Shown here piece after piece: positions 7,368-14,031 of a stretch of 16,351 nucleotides of DNA. Where the stretch lies: contig JAGQIY010000715.1 of assembly GCA_020430865.1 (NCBI GenBank), forward strand, positions 1 to 16,351, read 5' to 3'. This DNA is from Myxococcales bacterium (GTDB taxonomy: Bacteria; Myxococcota; Polyangia; Polyangiales; Polyangiaceae). The notes beneath the pieces were generated by a model. It searched no databases. It saw only the letters and a list, made by a program, of their open reading frames with translations, and was not told the DNA's origin. Position 1 is the first letter of the stretch. Each line of letters begins with the position of its first letter. The translations under genes were made by a program, and so were the position numbers.

Positions 7368-8017
7368 GGCAGCTGGAAGTCTTCGACGACTTCACTGATC
7401 TTGTAGCCGTCGCTGCTCGGGCGGAGCAAGAAGTAGATCTCGTCGGCGAAGATACGAGTGCGCCCGCTGCGGGTGATGGCGAGCTTGACCCGGACCAGCA
7501 TCGAGTCATCCGGAACTGCGATGGGGAAACGCCGGCGGCCTCCCAGCTGCTTGATGTCCGCGCCCCGATAGGTCTCGATGTCCTTGTCCCTGAACAGCGG
7601 CGAGCCTGCGAGGGCGGCGTAGTCCAGGCTCGCGAAGCGCTGACGCCAGAAGGCCGCCACCGGAAGTCGCGCGCCAGAGCTGAGCTGGATCTGCGCGTTC
7701 TCTCCGAGCTCCGCCTCCAGGTCCTCCGTGGACTCGGATACCACCGCGCGGAAGAAGCGGCGCACGGACTCCCGCCCCTGGGCGGGATCCGCTGGCGTGG
7801 TGAGGACCACGACCCCGGCGCTGGTGTCAGCCCGGTCCTGGCTGGGAGGCAGCTCGCTGACTGGATCGACGGAGACGCCAGCCGGGTGCCGCTCGGCATC
7901 CTCCGGGAACTCGCTGACGGTTTCGAAGCGCGCTGCCTGGGAGCCGGCGCACCCCACCGTGAGCGAACCCAGCGCGTACACCAGCGCGCGTAGCTGTGGC
8001 CTGTACCAGCGGAGCAC
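7364..8017 (-). CDS. Putative lipoprotein with NTF2-like C-terminal domain
   Basis: A 217-residue protein starting at GTG, 13 bases after the stop of the amidotransferase-like gene. The N-terminus has a basic start (RWYRPQLR), a hydrophobic stretch (ALVYALGSL) and a lipobox-like TVGC ending at Cys23, so export and lipidation are likely. The -3 residue is Thr rather than Leu, hence some doubt. Residues 30-80 are a proline- and acid-rich linker. Residues 80-217 show a helix (ESVRRFFRAVVSESTEDLEAEL), a substituted loop and antiparallel strands (MLVRVKLAITRSG, RIFADEIYFLLRP, YKISEVVEDFQL), an order typical of NTF2-like/SnoaL domains. No catalytic residues stand out. A later start at Val13 would leave too short a signal. 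Its function is unknown; it shares the operon with a membrane-anchored zinc-ribbon protein. Confidence 0.85.
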   Translation of the reverse strand: MLRWYRPQLRALVYALGSLTVGCAGSQAARFETVSEFPEDAERHPAGVSVDPVSELPPSQDRADTSAGVVVLTTPADPAQGRESVRRFFRAVVSESTEDLEAELGENAQIQLSSGARLPVAAFWRQRFASLDYAALAGSPLFRDKDIETYRGADIKQLGGRRRFPIAVPDDSMLVRVKLAITRSGRTRIFADEIYFLLRPSSDGYKISEVVEDFQLP

Positions 8018-8030
8018 GGCCCGGATACTA

Positions 8031-8858
8031 CTACAGCGCTTCCTGCTCGGGGTCTTCCGTACGAGACAGGGTGAGGATGGTGTCTTCGGGCACGCGCTCC
8101 CAGCGCTCGGGCAAGTCGGGAGCGCCAGAACTGACCACGTAGAAGCGGGTGCTCTCGATGGCTGGGATCCCGCCTGAAGTCAGCCGATCCTGGCCAAACA
8201 GCTCCTCGACCTCGGCCTTGCCTTCGATGCGCCGCAGACCCATGCCGTCACCGCGGTGCACCGCGTACAGCTGCTCGCCATTGGTCAGAAGCAGATCGCC
8301 TCGCTTCTCCGGCTCACCGACCTCGGCGGTGAGCCGGTCCACCAGAGCGATCGCCGAGCGCAGCGCCGCTCTCACGTGCTCCGGGTTCACCCACTCGTCG
8401 TCGAGATGTCCGGCGTCGTGCAGGAACGACAGGAACAGGTAGAAGAAGCACTCGCTGTCCGTGTCGCCCCGCACGTTCCTGCGCAGAAACTCGGGTTGAG
8501 ACTCGAGCATCCGCTCACGCACGCGGTCGAAGCCCGCGATGGTGCCCGTCTGGGCCATCAGCCACTGTCGGTAGCGAAAGGGATGCGTATTTTCCGTGCG
8601 GAGATTTCCGATGGTCGGCATGCGCACGTGCCCGATCAGCACGTCGCTCTTGACCCCGTGAGTGACCTCCATCAGGTCGATCACCGCTCGCTCGTCCAGC
8701 GGTCGGCGCCTGAGCAGGACTTCTCCCGATTGGTAGAAGCCAATGCCCCAGCCGAGGGGTTGTCCCTTGGGCGCTTCCACGCGAAGCACCGCGGGCGTCA
8801 GCTCGAGGATTCGCGCCCCGAGATCCTGGCGATTGCCGATGAAGCCAAACATCCTCAT
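8031..8858 (-). CDS. Class II glutamine amidotransferase-like protein lacking the catalytic cysteine
   Basis: A 275-residue protein of the YafJ/EgtC (GATase type 4) family. Family members start with MCRLFG or MCRMFG, and Cys2 is the nucleophile that removes ammonia from glutamine. Here the protein reads MRMFGFIGNR, as if the Cys codon were deleted. Other family marks are kept: WGIGFY (37-42), GHVRMPT (76-82), NTHPF (90-94) and DTDSECFFYLF (132-142). The usual HNG of the oxyanion loop is QTG (103-105). The start is fixed by a perfect AAGGAGGT ahead of the ATG, so Cys is not lost by a wrong start choice. It is probably catalytically dead toward glutamine and may bind or sense a ligand. First gene of an operon with a lipoprotein and a zinc-ribbon membrane protein. 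Confidence 0.88.
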   Translation of the reverse strand: MRMFGFIGNRQDLGARILELTPAVLRVEAPKGQPLGWGIGFYQSGEVLLRRRPLDERAVIDLMEVTHGVKSDVLIGHVRMPTIGNLRTENTHPFRYRQWLMAQTGTIAGFDRVRERMLESQPEFLRRNVRGDTDSECFFYLFLSFLHDAGHLDDEWVNPEHVRAALRSAIALVDRLTAEVGEPEKRGDLLLTNGEQLYAVHRGDGMGLRRIEGKAEVEELFGQDRLTSGGIPAIESTRFYVVSSGAPDLPERWERVPEDTILTLSRTEDPEQEAL

Positions 8859-8862
8859 CGTG

Positions 8863-8870
8863 ACCTCCTT
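8863..8870 (-). promoter_or_regulatory. Perfect Shine-Dalgarno for the amidotransferase-like gene
   Basis: On the minus strand AAGGAGGT is fully complementary to the 16S rRNA tail and ends four bases before ATG 8858. It fixes the start codon and so confirms that the missing catalytic Cys is genuine in this sequence. Confidence 0.85.
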
Positions 8871-8967
8871 GCTTGGCGGCCCTTCGACGGAGGGACCACG
8901 TTTCCGCGAGAGACACCGCGAGCCTGTGGCTCTGCGGCTTCGCGGGATGTTCTGGTTGCATCACCCG

Positions 8968-8998
8968 ACTCAGTGAGCGCACCGCGCGATGACTGAGT
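8968..8998. promoter_or_regulatory. 31-base inverted repeat (hairpin or operator)
   Basis: ACTCAGT (8968-8974) and ACTGAGT (8992-8998) are perfect 7-base arms. Between them GCGC (8977-8980) and GCGC (8984-8987) can pair over a 3-base loop. It lies about 110 bases ahead of the amidotransferase-like start and could be a leader hairpin or a protein site. Confidence 0.4.
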
Positions 8999-9463
8999 AG
9001 CCAGCAGCGCTCCGCTCGACACGCGTGCATCCCTTGTCTTGGTGCACTGCGTGTGAGTGTTCGGCTGGGGCATGGGTGGCGTCATGTATAAGCCTACGCG
9101 AAGAGCTGGCGATGCGCACCTCGCTAGGGATCTGTCAGAGAGACGGATGAGCGCAGGCAGGGTTCCAAAACTTCGGCCTGCGTCGAGCGCAGCGCGGGGT
9201 TGTGTGCCGTATCGAGCTTGCACAGCGGGGGAGGAGGGGTGCGGCGGATCGCCGCTGAGCCATGCGGCAGCTCGTGAAGTGTGCCGCGGATCCGCGCTCG
9301 TTCACATCGACGCCATGATCCGGGTGTCACGGCTGCGCGCCGACGCTTGGAGTTGCGGCCTGGGAGCGCTCTTCGACGGCGACCTAGCGGCACCGTCGGA
9401 AGCCCCTCGCAATGCCATGAGGATACGGTGTGTTAGACACCTCGGTCGGTCGTCTTGCTCTGG

Positions 9464-9496
9464 CTCGGCTGGCGCTGAACACGAACTCGGCTGGCG
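9464..9496 (+). repeat. Direct repeat of 11 bases, spaced 22 bases
   Basis: CTCGGCTGGCG occurs at 9464-9474 and 9486-9496. The 22-base start-to-start distance is about two DNA helix turns, a spacing that suits a protein bound on one DNA face. Chance in GC-rich DNA is possible. Confidence 0.35.
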
Positions 9497-9621
9497 AGCG
9501 ATAGCTCAGGCAGTACTTTAAGAGTTTGCCCCAGGGGCTGTCCCATGAACGCGACGCTCGTGCACTGATTTCGCCTCACTCGTCCGCTTCACCTCGGGTG
9601 AGGGAGCCACCGCTGTGCAGT

Positions 9622-9637
9622 AGCGCTACGTAGCGCT
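9622..9637. promoter_or_regulatory. Perfect 16-base palindrome, candidate operator
   Basis: AGCGCTACGTAGCGCT reads the same on both strands. It lies 79 bases before the oxidase start at 9717, a sensible place for a dimeric regulator near a promoter. No regulator gene is adjacent. Confidence 0.4.
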
Positions 9638-9706
9638 CTAGAACCTCGCGGGGGGCACGAAGTGTCACGTGTCGGACCGAGCGCCAGCCCGGAGTTCGGG
9701 TACTCT

Positions 9707-9713
9707 GGAGGAG
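9707..9713 (+). promoter_or_regulatory. Ribosome binding site deciding the oxidase start
   Basis: GGAGGAG lies just before ATG 9717. It favours that start over the in-frame GTG at 9669, which would add 16 residues and has no comparable site. Confidence 0.7.
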
Positions 9714-9716
9714 CGA

Positions 9717-10505
9717 ATGAGACCCGACGAGCTGAAGGAAGCGCTGCTTGGTGTGATGGAGCAGAAGCACCACTGGGCGTGGCCTGGCTTCACGTCCGGG
9801 CTGGTGCGCCGTGACCGACTGCACGTTCACCTGGAACAGGAGTACGCAACCTACGTTCGCGACTTTCCGTTGCTCGTGGCTCGGGCGTACGTGGTCTGCC
9901 CCATCCCTGCCGTGCGGCGTGAGTTGATCGAGAACGTGTACGAGGAAGAGACCGGAGGGATCTCGGCGGGGCGCCCTCACCCCGAGCTCTTCCTCGAGTA
10001 TCCGCGCGGACTTGGCATGGATCTGGAGCGCTTCCAGCACGTGGAGCTGATCGCTGGCGCTCGGCAGTTCCGGGCGGCAATTGATCGAGCGACGATCGGA
10101 CAGCCCTGGGAGGTGGCTGCCGCGGTGACGACCCTGTTCCTCGAGGGCACACGCTTCGACCGCGGGGAGCTGGACCCACGCGCCCCGAAACGACCCCAGG
10201 CGCCCCTCGAGCAGCACCCGCTCGTGAAGCACTACGGCCTGCCGATCGAGCGCCTCGCGTTGACGCGTGCGCACCGCCAGGTGGAAGGGAGTCACCGCGC
10301 GGCGGCCTGGCGGTGCTTGTTGGAGCACGGCGCCCCGGCCCACCACGGGGCCATGCTCGAGCACATGCGGGCCGTCCTCGCAGCATGGGTCACGTATCGT
10401 GATCACGTCGCGAGCGAGTGCGGTCTGCTCCGCGCTGAGGACGGCACGCCGTACCTCGCGGAAGCACAGGATCTCGCGACTCGGAGCAAGCCCCCGGAAG
10501 CGTGA
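9717..10505 (+). CDS. Heme-oxygenase-like iron-containing redox enzyme (PqqC/CADD-type)
   Basis: A 262-residue all-helical protein close to the ~250 residues usual for TenA/PqqC-like proteins. Metal-ligand candidates follow the heme-oxygenase-like di-metal oxidase pattern: Glu76-78 with His88 (ENVYEEETGG to RPHPELF), Glu143 in FLEGTRF, and the last helix HRQVEGSH with His186, Glu190 and His193 (His-x3-Asp/Glu-x2-His). Relatives such as CADD, UndA and SznF domains use two metals to oxidise amino- or fatty-acid-type substrates; the substrate here is unknown. A weakly conserved N-terminus carries HHWAWPGF, seen in many members. It is a single gene, divergent from the amidotransferase operon across an 858-base gap, and converges on asnS with only three bases between stops. 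Di-iron use is inferred from the motif. Confidence 0.85.
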   Translation: MRPDELKEALLGVMEQKHHWAWPGFTSGLVRRDRLHVHLEQEYATYVRDFPLLVARAYVVCPIPAVRRELIENVYEEETGGISAGRPHPELFLEYPRGLGMDLERFQHVELIAGARQFRAAIDRATIGQPWEVAAAVTTLFLEGTRFDRGELDPRAPKRPQAPLEQHPLVKHYGLPIERLALTRAHRQVEGSHRAAAWRCLLEHGAPAHHGAMLEHMRAVLAAWVTYRDHVASECGLLRAEDGTPYLAEAQDLATRSKPPEA

Positions 10506-10508
10506 GCC

Positions 10509-11819
10509 TCAGGGAGCGAGGCGAGACAGCATGCGTGGGAACGGGATGGTCTCGCGCACGTGCGGCAAGCCGCAGAGCCAGGCCACGGTGCGTTCGATGC
10601 CGAGGCCAAAGCCCGCGTGTGGGAAGCTACCGTAGCGGCGCAGGTCGAGGTACCACTCGAAGGCTTCCTTCGGCAGCTGGTGGTGGTCGATCATGTGCTC
10701 GAGCCGTGCGAGGTCGTCTTCGCGCTGGCCTCCGCCGATGATCTCGCCATAGCCCTCGGGCGCCAGCACGTCCATGCACAGCGACAGCTCCGGGTTCGCC
10801 GGGTCTTGCTTCATGTAGAAGGCCTTCAGCGCCGCGGGGTAGCGGTGGACGATCACCGGCCGATCGAACCTGGACGAGATCACCGTCTCCTCGTCGGCTC
10901 CGAAGTCGTCGCCTAGCTTTGCGTCGTGTCCTTCGGATCGCAGGATGTCGATCGCCTCGGTGTAGGTGATGCGCGGGAAGGGGGCCTTGATCGACTCGAG
11001 CTTGCTGATGTCCCGCTCCAGCGTCTCCAGTTCGGGCCTGCGGGTCTCTAGGACGTGACTGGCGATCGCACACAGGAAGTCCTCGGCCAGCTGCATGTCA
11101 CCGTCGAGGTCCATGAAAGCGACCTCCGGTTCGACCATCCAGAACTCTGCCAGGTGGCGTCGGGTCTTGCTTTTTTCTGCGCGGAAAGTGGGTCCGAAAC
11201 AGTAGGCCTTGCCGACTGCGGCCGCGGCAGCCTCCATGTACAGCTGCCCGCTCTGTGTCAGATACGCGGGCTGGCCATGGTAGTCGGTCTCGAAGAGCGT
11301 GCTCGTGCCCTCGCAGGCGTTGGGCGTGAAGATCGGCGCATCGACCAGCGTGAAGTCGCGGGAGTCGAAGAAATTCCGCACGGCTTGGATGATCGCGTGT
11401 CGAACGCGCAGGATCGCGTGCTGGCGGGTGGAGCGCAGCCAGAGGTGTCGATGATCCATCAGGAAGTCGGTGCCATGTGCCTTGGGGCTGATCGGGAAGT
11501 CAGTCGAGGGGGCCAGCAGGCTGACCTCCTTCACGCCGATCTCGTAGACGCCCGGCTGCTTGGGGTGCTCCCGCACCTCACCGAGGACGCGCAGGGACGA
11601 CTCCTGGGTCAGTGTCCCCGCGAGCTCGAAGGTCTCGGCGGAGACGTCGCCCTTGAAGACCACGCACTGCGCGACGCCGCTGCCATCGCGCAGCTCGAGG
11701 AAGTGCAGCTTCTTCGAGCTGCGCATGTTCTTCAGCCAGCCCTGGAGCAACACGACCTGACCCACGTGCTGCCCCAGCTCGCCCACGCTTACTGCCTCGT
11801 GCGTCGTGCTGTCGCTCAT
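10509..11819 (-). CDS. asnS: Asparaginyl-tRNA synthetase
   Basis: A 436-residue class IIb aminoacyl-tRNA synthetase that charges tRNA-Asn with asparagine using ATP. An OB-fold anticodon-binding domain (about 20-105; [19 protein letters not shown]) is followed by the class II core. Motif 2 lies at 212-232 ([20 protein letters not shown]) and motif 3 at 403-410 (GFGLGIER). [12 protein letters not shown] and [10 protein letters not shown] are characteristic of bacterial AsnRS rather than AspRS, as is the absence of the bacterial AspRS GAD insertion. The start at 11819 ([10 protein letters not shown]) is chosen because upstream in-frame codons add 17 residues with no family match; no clear ribosome binding site is visible. 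Its presence suggests direct asparaginylation rather than only amidation of Asp-tRNA-Asn. Confidence 0.97.
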   Translation of the reverse strand: MSDSTTHEAVSVGELGQHVGQVVLLQGWLKNMRSSKKLHFLELRDGSGVAQCVVFKGDVSAETFELAGTLTQESSLRVLGEVREHPKQPGVYEIGVKEVSLLAPSTDFPISPKAHGTDFLMDHRHLWLRSTRQHAILRVRHAIIQAVRNFFDSRDFTLVDAPIFTPNACEGTSTLFETDYHGQPAYLTQSGQLYMEAAAAAVGKAYCFGPTFRAEKSKTRRHLAEFWMVEPEVAFMDLDGDMQLAEDFLCAIASHVLETRRPELETLERDISKLESIKAPFPRITYTEAIDILRSEGHDAKLGDDFGADEETVISSRFDRPVIVHRYPAALKAFYMKQDPANPELSLCMDVLAPEGYGEIIGGGQREDDLARLEHMIDHHQLPKEAFEWYLDLRRYGSFPHAGFGLGIERTVAWLCGLPHVRETIPFPRMLSRLAP

Positions 11820-12103
11820 GGAGAGCGCGCATAGCTCAATCGGGGCTAGACTGCGACCGCTCTCGCGCATGGCCGTGCGGCGACATCAAGGCCGCCTGCC
11901 CCTCCCCCCCGAACCCGCTCCCCGAAGCCGCTCCGGAACGCCGTCGTGGGAACCTGCCCGAGAACCCTGCGAAACCCACCCGGGAAGCGAGCGGGGTGCG
12001 CGTGCTCGGACGAGCCGCTCGACGAAACCGCGCACCGCTGAGCAGCACTGTCGCGGCAAAACACTGGAAATCACGCACCTGGGGCACTAGCCTGACGGGT
12101 TGC
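11820..12103. other. Divergent intergenic region between asnS and the C2-PDZ lipoprotein
   Basis: This stretch of 284 bases must contain both promoters. It is very C-rich on the + strand around 11895-11960 and holds the second copy of the 17-base repeat. I could not place -35/-10 boxes with confidence. The open frames inside it on both strands give low-complexity Arg/Ala text. Confidence 0.5.
11901..11917 (+). repeat. C-rich 17-base repeat, copy 2 (G-quadruplex-capable on - strand)
   Basis: CCTCCCCCCCGAACCCG differs from 4813-4829 only at position 11. With flanking CCCC tracts, the minus strand carries at least four G-tracts separated by 1-3 bases. It would lie in the 5' leader of asnS if transcription starts upstream of it, and 186 bases ahead of the lipoprotein start. 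Confidence 0.6.
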
Positions 12104-12976
12104 ATGGGAGTCAAAGCAACGAGTCACCCGCGGGCTGCTGACCGCGCGTGGAGGATCACCCTTCGGGCCGACTCGAGTCGTCGCTGGGGCGTATCTGTCG
12201 CGGTCCTGGTCGGCCTGGCCAGCGTGGCTTGTGGCGCCGTCTATCCCGAGCTTTCGTCTCCGCTGAGGCCTCCTCCGGCAGGGCGCGAGCTGAACCCACC
12301 GCCGCCGGAGGACTTGCTGTTCCTGGGCTTCAAGCAAGCGCGCATCCCCAGCACCACGCGAGACGGACGCAAGTGGGACAAGCTCGGAGGCGCCGCTCCC
12401 GATCCCTACGGCGTGTTGTTCCTGAACGACCGCGAGCTGTTTCGCACGCCGGTGCAGAGCAACACCACCAACCCCACGTGGCCCAACCAGAAGAAGGCGA
12501 ACTACCGCATCCCCCGCGGCTCGAAGCTGCGCATCGAGGTGTGGGATTCGAACCCGGTGAACAACCACCCGATCTGCGTGAAGCGACTGTCGAGCTTGAA
12601 GGAGGACGCGTACCAGGGCGAGGTGGCGTTCGACTGCGACAGCGGGGCGTCCGTGACGCTGCGGGTCGAACCGGCGCACGCGAAGATCGGGCTGGGGTTT
12701 TACTACGAGCTGCGCACCGAGCGCATCTTCATCAGCCGCGTGATCCAGGAGTCGCCAGCAGGCCGACTTGGCGTTCAGAAGGGGGACGAGATCCTGGCGA
12801 TCCAGGACAAGCCGGTGCCCAGCTTCGAGGAGGGCGACGCGCAGAGTCTGGTGAACGCCAACGCCTCCACTGGCGTGAAGCTCAAGCTGCGCAAGCCAAG
12901 CGGCGATCAAGAGACGCTGACCGTGACGAACGGACCGATCTATCCGCTGGCCAGCGACGGGATCGCCCTCGATTGA
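12104..12976 (+). CDS. Lipoprotein with C2-like domain and PDZ domain
   Basis: A 290-residue exported protein. A long basic N-region leads to a hydrophobic core (VSVAVLVGLASVAC) ending at Cys43, probably lipidated; the lipobox SVAC is not ideal. After a proline-rich linker (51-68) comes a C2-like beta domain (about 70-190). Its hallmarks are DPYGVLFLNDRELFRTPV, NPTWPN and IEVWDSNPVNN; the Asp residues in these loops could bind calcium. Residues 195-276 form a PDZ domain (GFYYELRTERIFISRVIQESPAGRLGVQKGDEILAIQ split over this span), which binds protein C-termini. The combination suggests a periplasmic docking or scaffolding factor that meets membrane or calcium on one side and a protein on the other. 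There is no protease domain. The start at 12104 is provisional, since its ribosome site is weak. Confidence 0.85.
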   Translation: MGVKATSHPRAADRAWRITLRADSSRRWGVSVAVLVGLASVACGAVYPELSSPLRPPPAGRELNPPPPEDLLFLGFKQARIPSTTRDGRKWDKLGGAAPDPYGVLFLNDRELFRTPVQSNTTNPTWPNQKKANYRIPRGSKLRIEVWDSNPVNNHPICVKRLSSLKEDAYQGEVAFDCDSGASVTLRVEPAHAKIGLGFYYELRTERIFISRVIQESPAGRLGVQKGDEILAIQDKPVPSFEEGDAQSLVNANASTGVKLKLRKPSGDQETLTVTNGPIYPLASDGIALD

Positions 12977-13020
12977 GCGGGTGGCGGACGCAGTAACGTT
13001 GCGAGCCGGGTGTCAGCGCA

Positions 13021-13031
13021 CTAGGACCTAG
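13021..13031. promoter_or_regulatory. Short palindrome covering the ygfZ ribosome binding site
   Basis: CTAGG-A-CCTAG has 5-base arms with one central base and contains the AGGA (13023-13026) eight bases before ATG 13035. Too short to hairpin by itself in RNA, but it could be a protein site. Weak evidence. Confidence 0.25.
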
Positions 13032-13034
13032 CTC

Positions 13035-13952
13035 ATGTCCGCGGCGTCCTGGCCTCCCGAACACCTCACCACCTCAGCGAGCTGCGTGTACGTTGCTCGC
13101 GCGGCGCACGAAGCTTTCAGTGTGCGCGGACCGGACCGCAAGTCGTGGCTCAACGGTCTCCTGACCAACGACGTTTCCCGGGTGAAGCCGGGTGTCGCTG
13201 GCTGGGGGCTCGCGCTGACCAAACAAGGCAAGATTCAGAGCGAGCTGTGGATGCTCGAGCGCGCTGACGAGCTGTTGGTCTTCACTCCGCCAGATCAGGC
13301 GCGGGCCCTAGTCGAGCTGCTCGACCGCTTCTTGATCATGGAGGACGCCGAGCTGGAGCTTGCCCCGGATCAGCAGCTGCTGATGCTGGTCGGTCCGGAC
13401 TCCGAACGCTGTGCCGAGGCGAGCGGTGGCGCGTGGGGAGCGCTGGACGTGACCGGCTTCGGTGGCGCGCTGGTCGCCGTCGCCAAGGGCGAGCTGGCCG
13501 AGCTGGAGACTCGCCTGGGTGCGTCGGGAGCACAGGCGCTCGAGCCGGCGGAGTGGGCCGCGCTGCGCGTCGAGCGCTACCTGCCGGAGTGGGGTGTGGA
13601 CTACTCCATCGAGAGCAATCCCCACGAGGCGGGCATCGCCCATCGCGCCCTGGGTCAAGCGCCCGTCGATTGGGACAAGGGCTGTTACCTGGGCCAAGAG
13701 GTGGTGTGCATGCAGGACATGCGCGGCAAGGTGCGGCGGAGTCTGTTCCCCCTGTCCATCGCGGGAGATGGCCTACCAGCCGTCGACGCGGAGGTCAGCG
13801 ACGCCGGAGGTACGGGAGTTGGGCAGCTGCGGTCGCGAGTACAGGCCCCGGATGCCAGTCGCGTGCTCGGCTTCGGATTCCTCAAGAGCGCGGCCATCGC
13901 CGGGGAACTCCAGGTCGAGGGACGCTCGGTCCGGGTGCTCGCCGACGCTTGA
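13035..13952 (+). CDS. ygfZ: YgfZ/GcvT-family folate-binding protein
   Basis: A 305-residue member of the YgfZ/CAF17 (Iba57) family, tetrahydrofolate-binding proteins that support maturation or repair of certain iron-sulfur enzymes. The diagnostic motif KGCYLGQE is at residues 215-222 with the conserved Cys217, followed by VVCMQDMRGKVRR. The N-terminal GcvT-like fold shows FSVRGPDRKSWLNGLLTND (28-46), and the segment RVERYLPEWGVDY precedes the signature as usual. Length is normal for the family. AGGA eight bases upstream supports the ATG start. It may be related functionally to rlmN at the end of the window, whose product is a radical SAM iron-sulfur enzyme and a reported type of YgfZ client. 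That link is inference. Confidence 0.93.
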   Translation: MSAASWPPEHLTTSASCVYVARAAHEAFSVRGPDRKSWLNGLLTNDVSRVKPGVAGWGLALTKQGKIQSELWMLERADELLVFTPPDQARALVELLDRFLIMEDAELELAPDQQLLMLVGPDSERCAEASGGAWGALDVTGFGGALVAVAKGELAELETRLGASGAQALEPAEWAALRVERYLPEWGVDYSIESNPHEAGIAHRALGQAPVDWDKGCYLGQEVVCMQDMRGKVRRSLFPLSIAGDGLPAVDAEVSDAGGTGVGQLRSRVQAPDASRVLGFGFLKSAAIAGELQVEGRSVRVLADA

Positions 13953-14031
13953 GCGCCAGTCCGCTCGCGAGCCGGATTTCTCGGCCATCGCGGCACAAGA
14001 CCGGTGATGCTACCGTTCGTCGCCTGACCCC

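Larger units (their letters stand above)
8859..9716. other. 858-base divergent intergenic region without a convincing gene
   Basis: It separates the minus-strand amidotransferase operon from the plus-strand oxidase gene and must hold both promoters. Open frames here (for example 9057-9521 on the + strand) translate to Arg-, Ala- and Cys-rich text with no fold or ribosome binding site. What I do see is a hairpin at 8968-8998, GGTGT/ACACC arms at 9427-9441, a direct repeat at 9464-9496, a GCCCCAGGGGC at 9528-9538, possible CCTCAC/GTGAGG arms at 9574-9603, and a perfect palindrome at 9622-9637. No tRNA fold was found. It may carry a small RNA or a decayed gene. Confidence 0.6.

Noticed and set aside
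6013..7899. Very long minus-strand open frame (628 residues) under the hypothetical and zinc-ribbon genes
   Set aside because: Its translation is Arg/Pro/Ser-rich with no domain. It shadows the zinc-ribbon and lipoprotein genes, which have clear motifs in other frames.
9057..9521. Plus-strand open frame of 154 residues in the long intergenic gap
   Set aside because: Low-complexity Arg/Ala/Ser/Cys content, no ribosome binding site and no recognisable fold.
9486..9540. tRNA-like text around GATAGCTCAGGCAGTA
   Set aside because: A D-arm-like string is present, but no acceptor stem, anticodon arm or TTC loop can be folded around it.
9545..9568. Seven-codon open frame (MNATLVH) as a leader peptide
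   Set aside because: No ribosome site, no attenuator-like structure and no matching biosynthetic gene downstream.
11055..11834. Plus-strand open frame opposite asnS
   Set aside because: asnS carries all class II synthetase motifs; the antisense frame is a codon-bias shadow.
12071..12910. Minus-strand open frame opposite the C2-PDZ lipoprotein
   Set aside because: Its translation is His/Arg/Leu-rich with no motif, while the + strand has a signal peptide and two domains.
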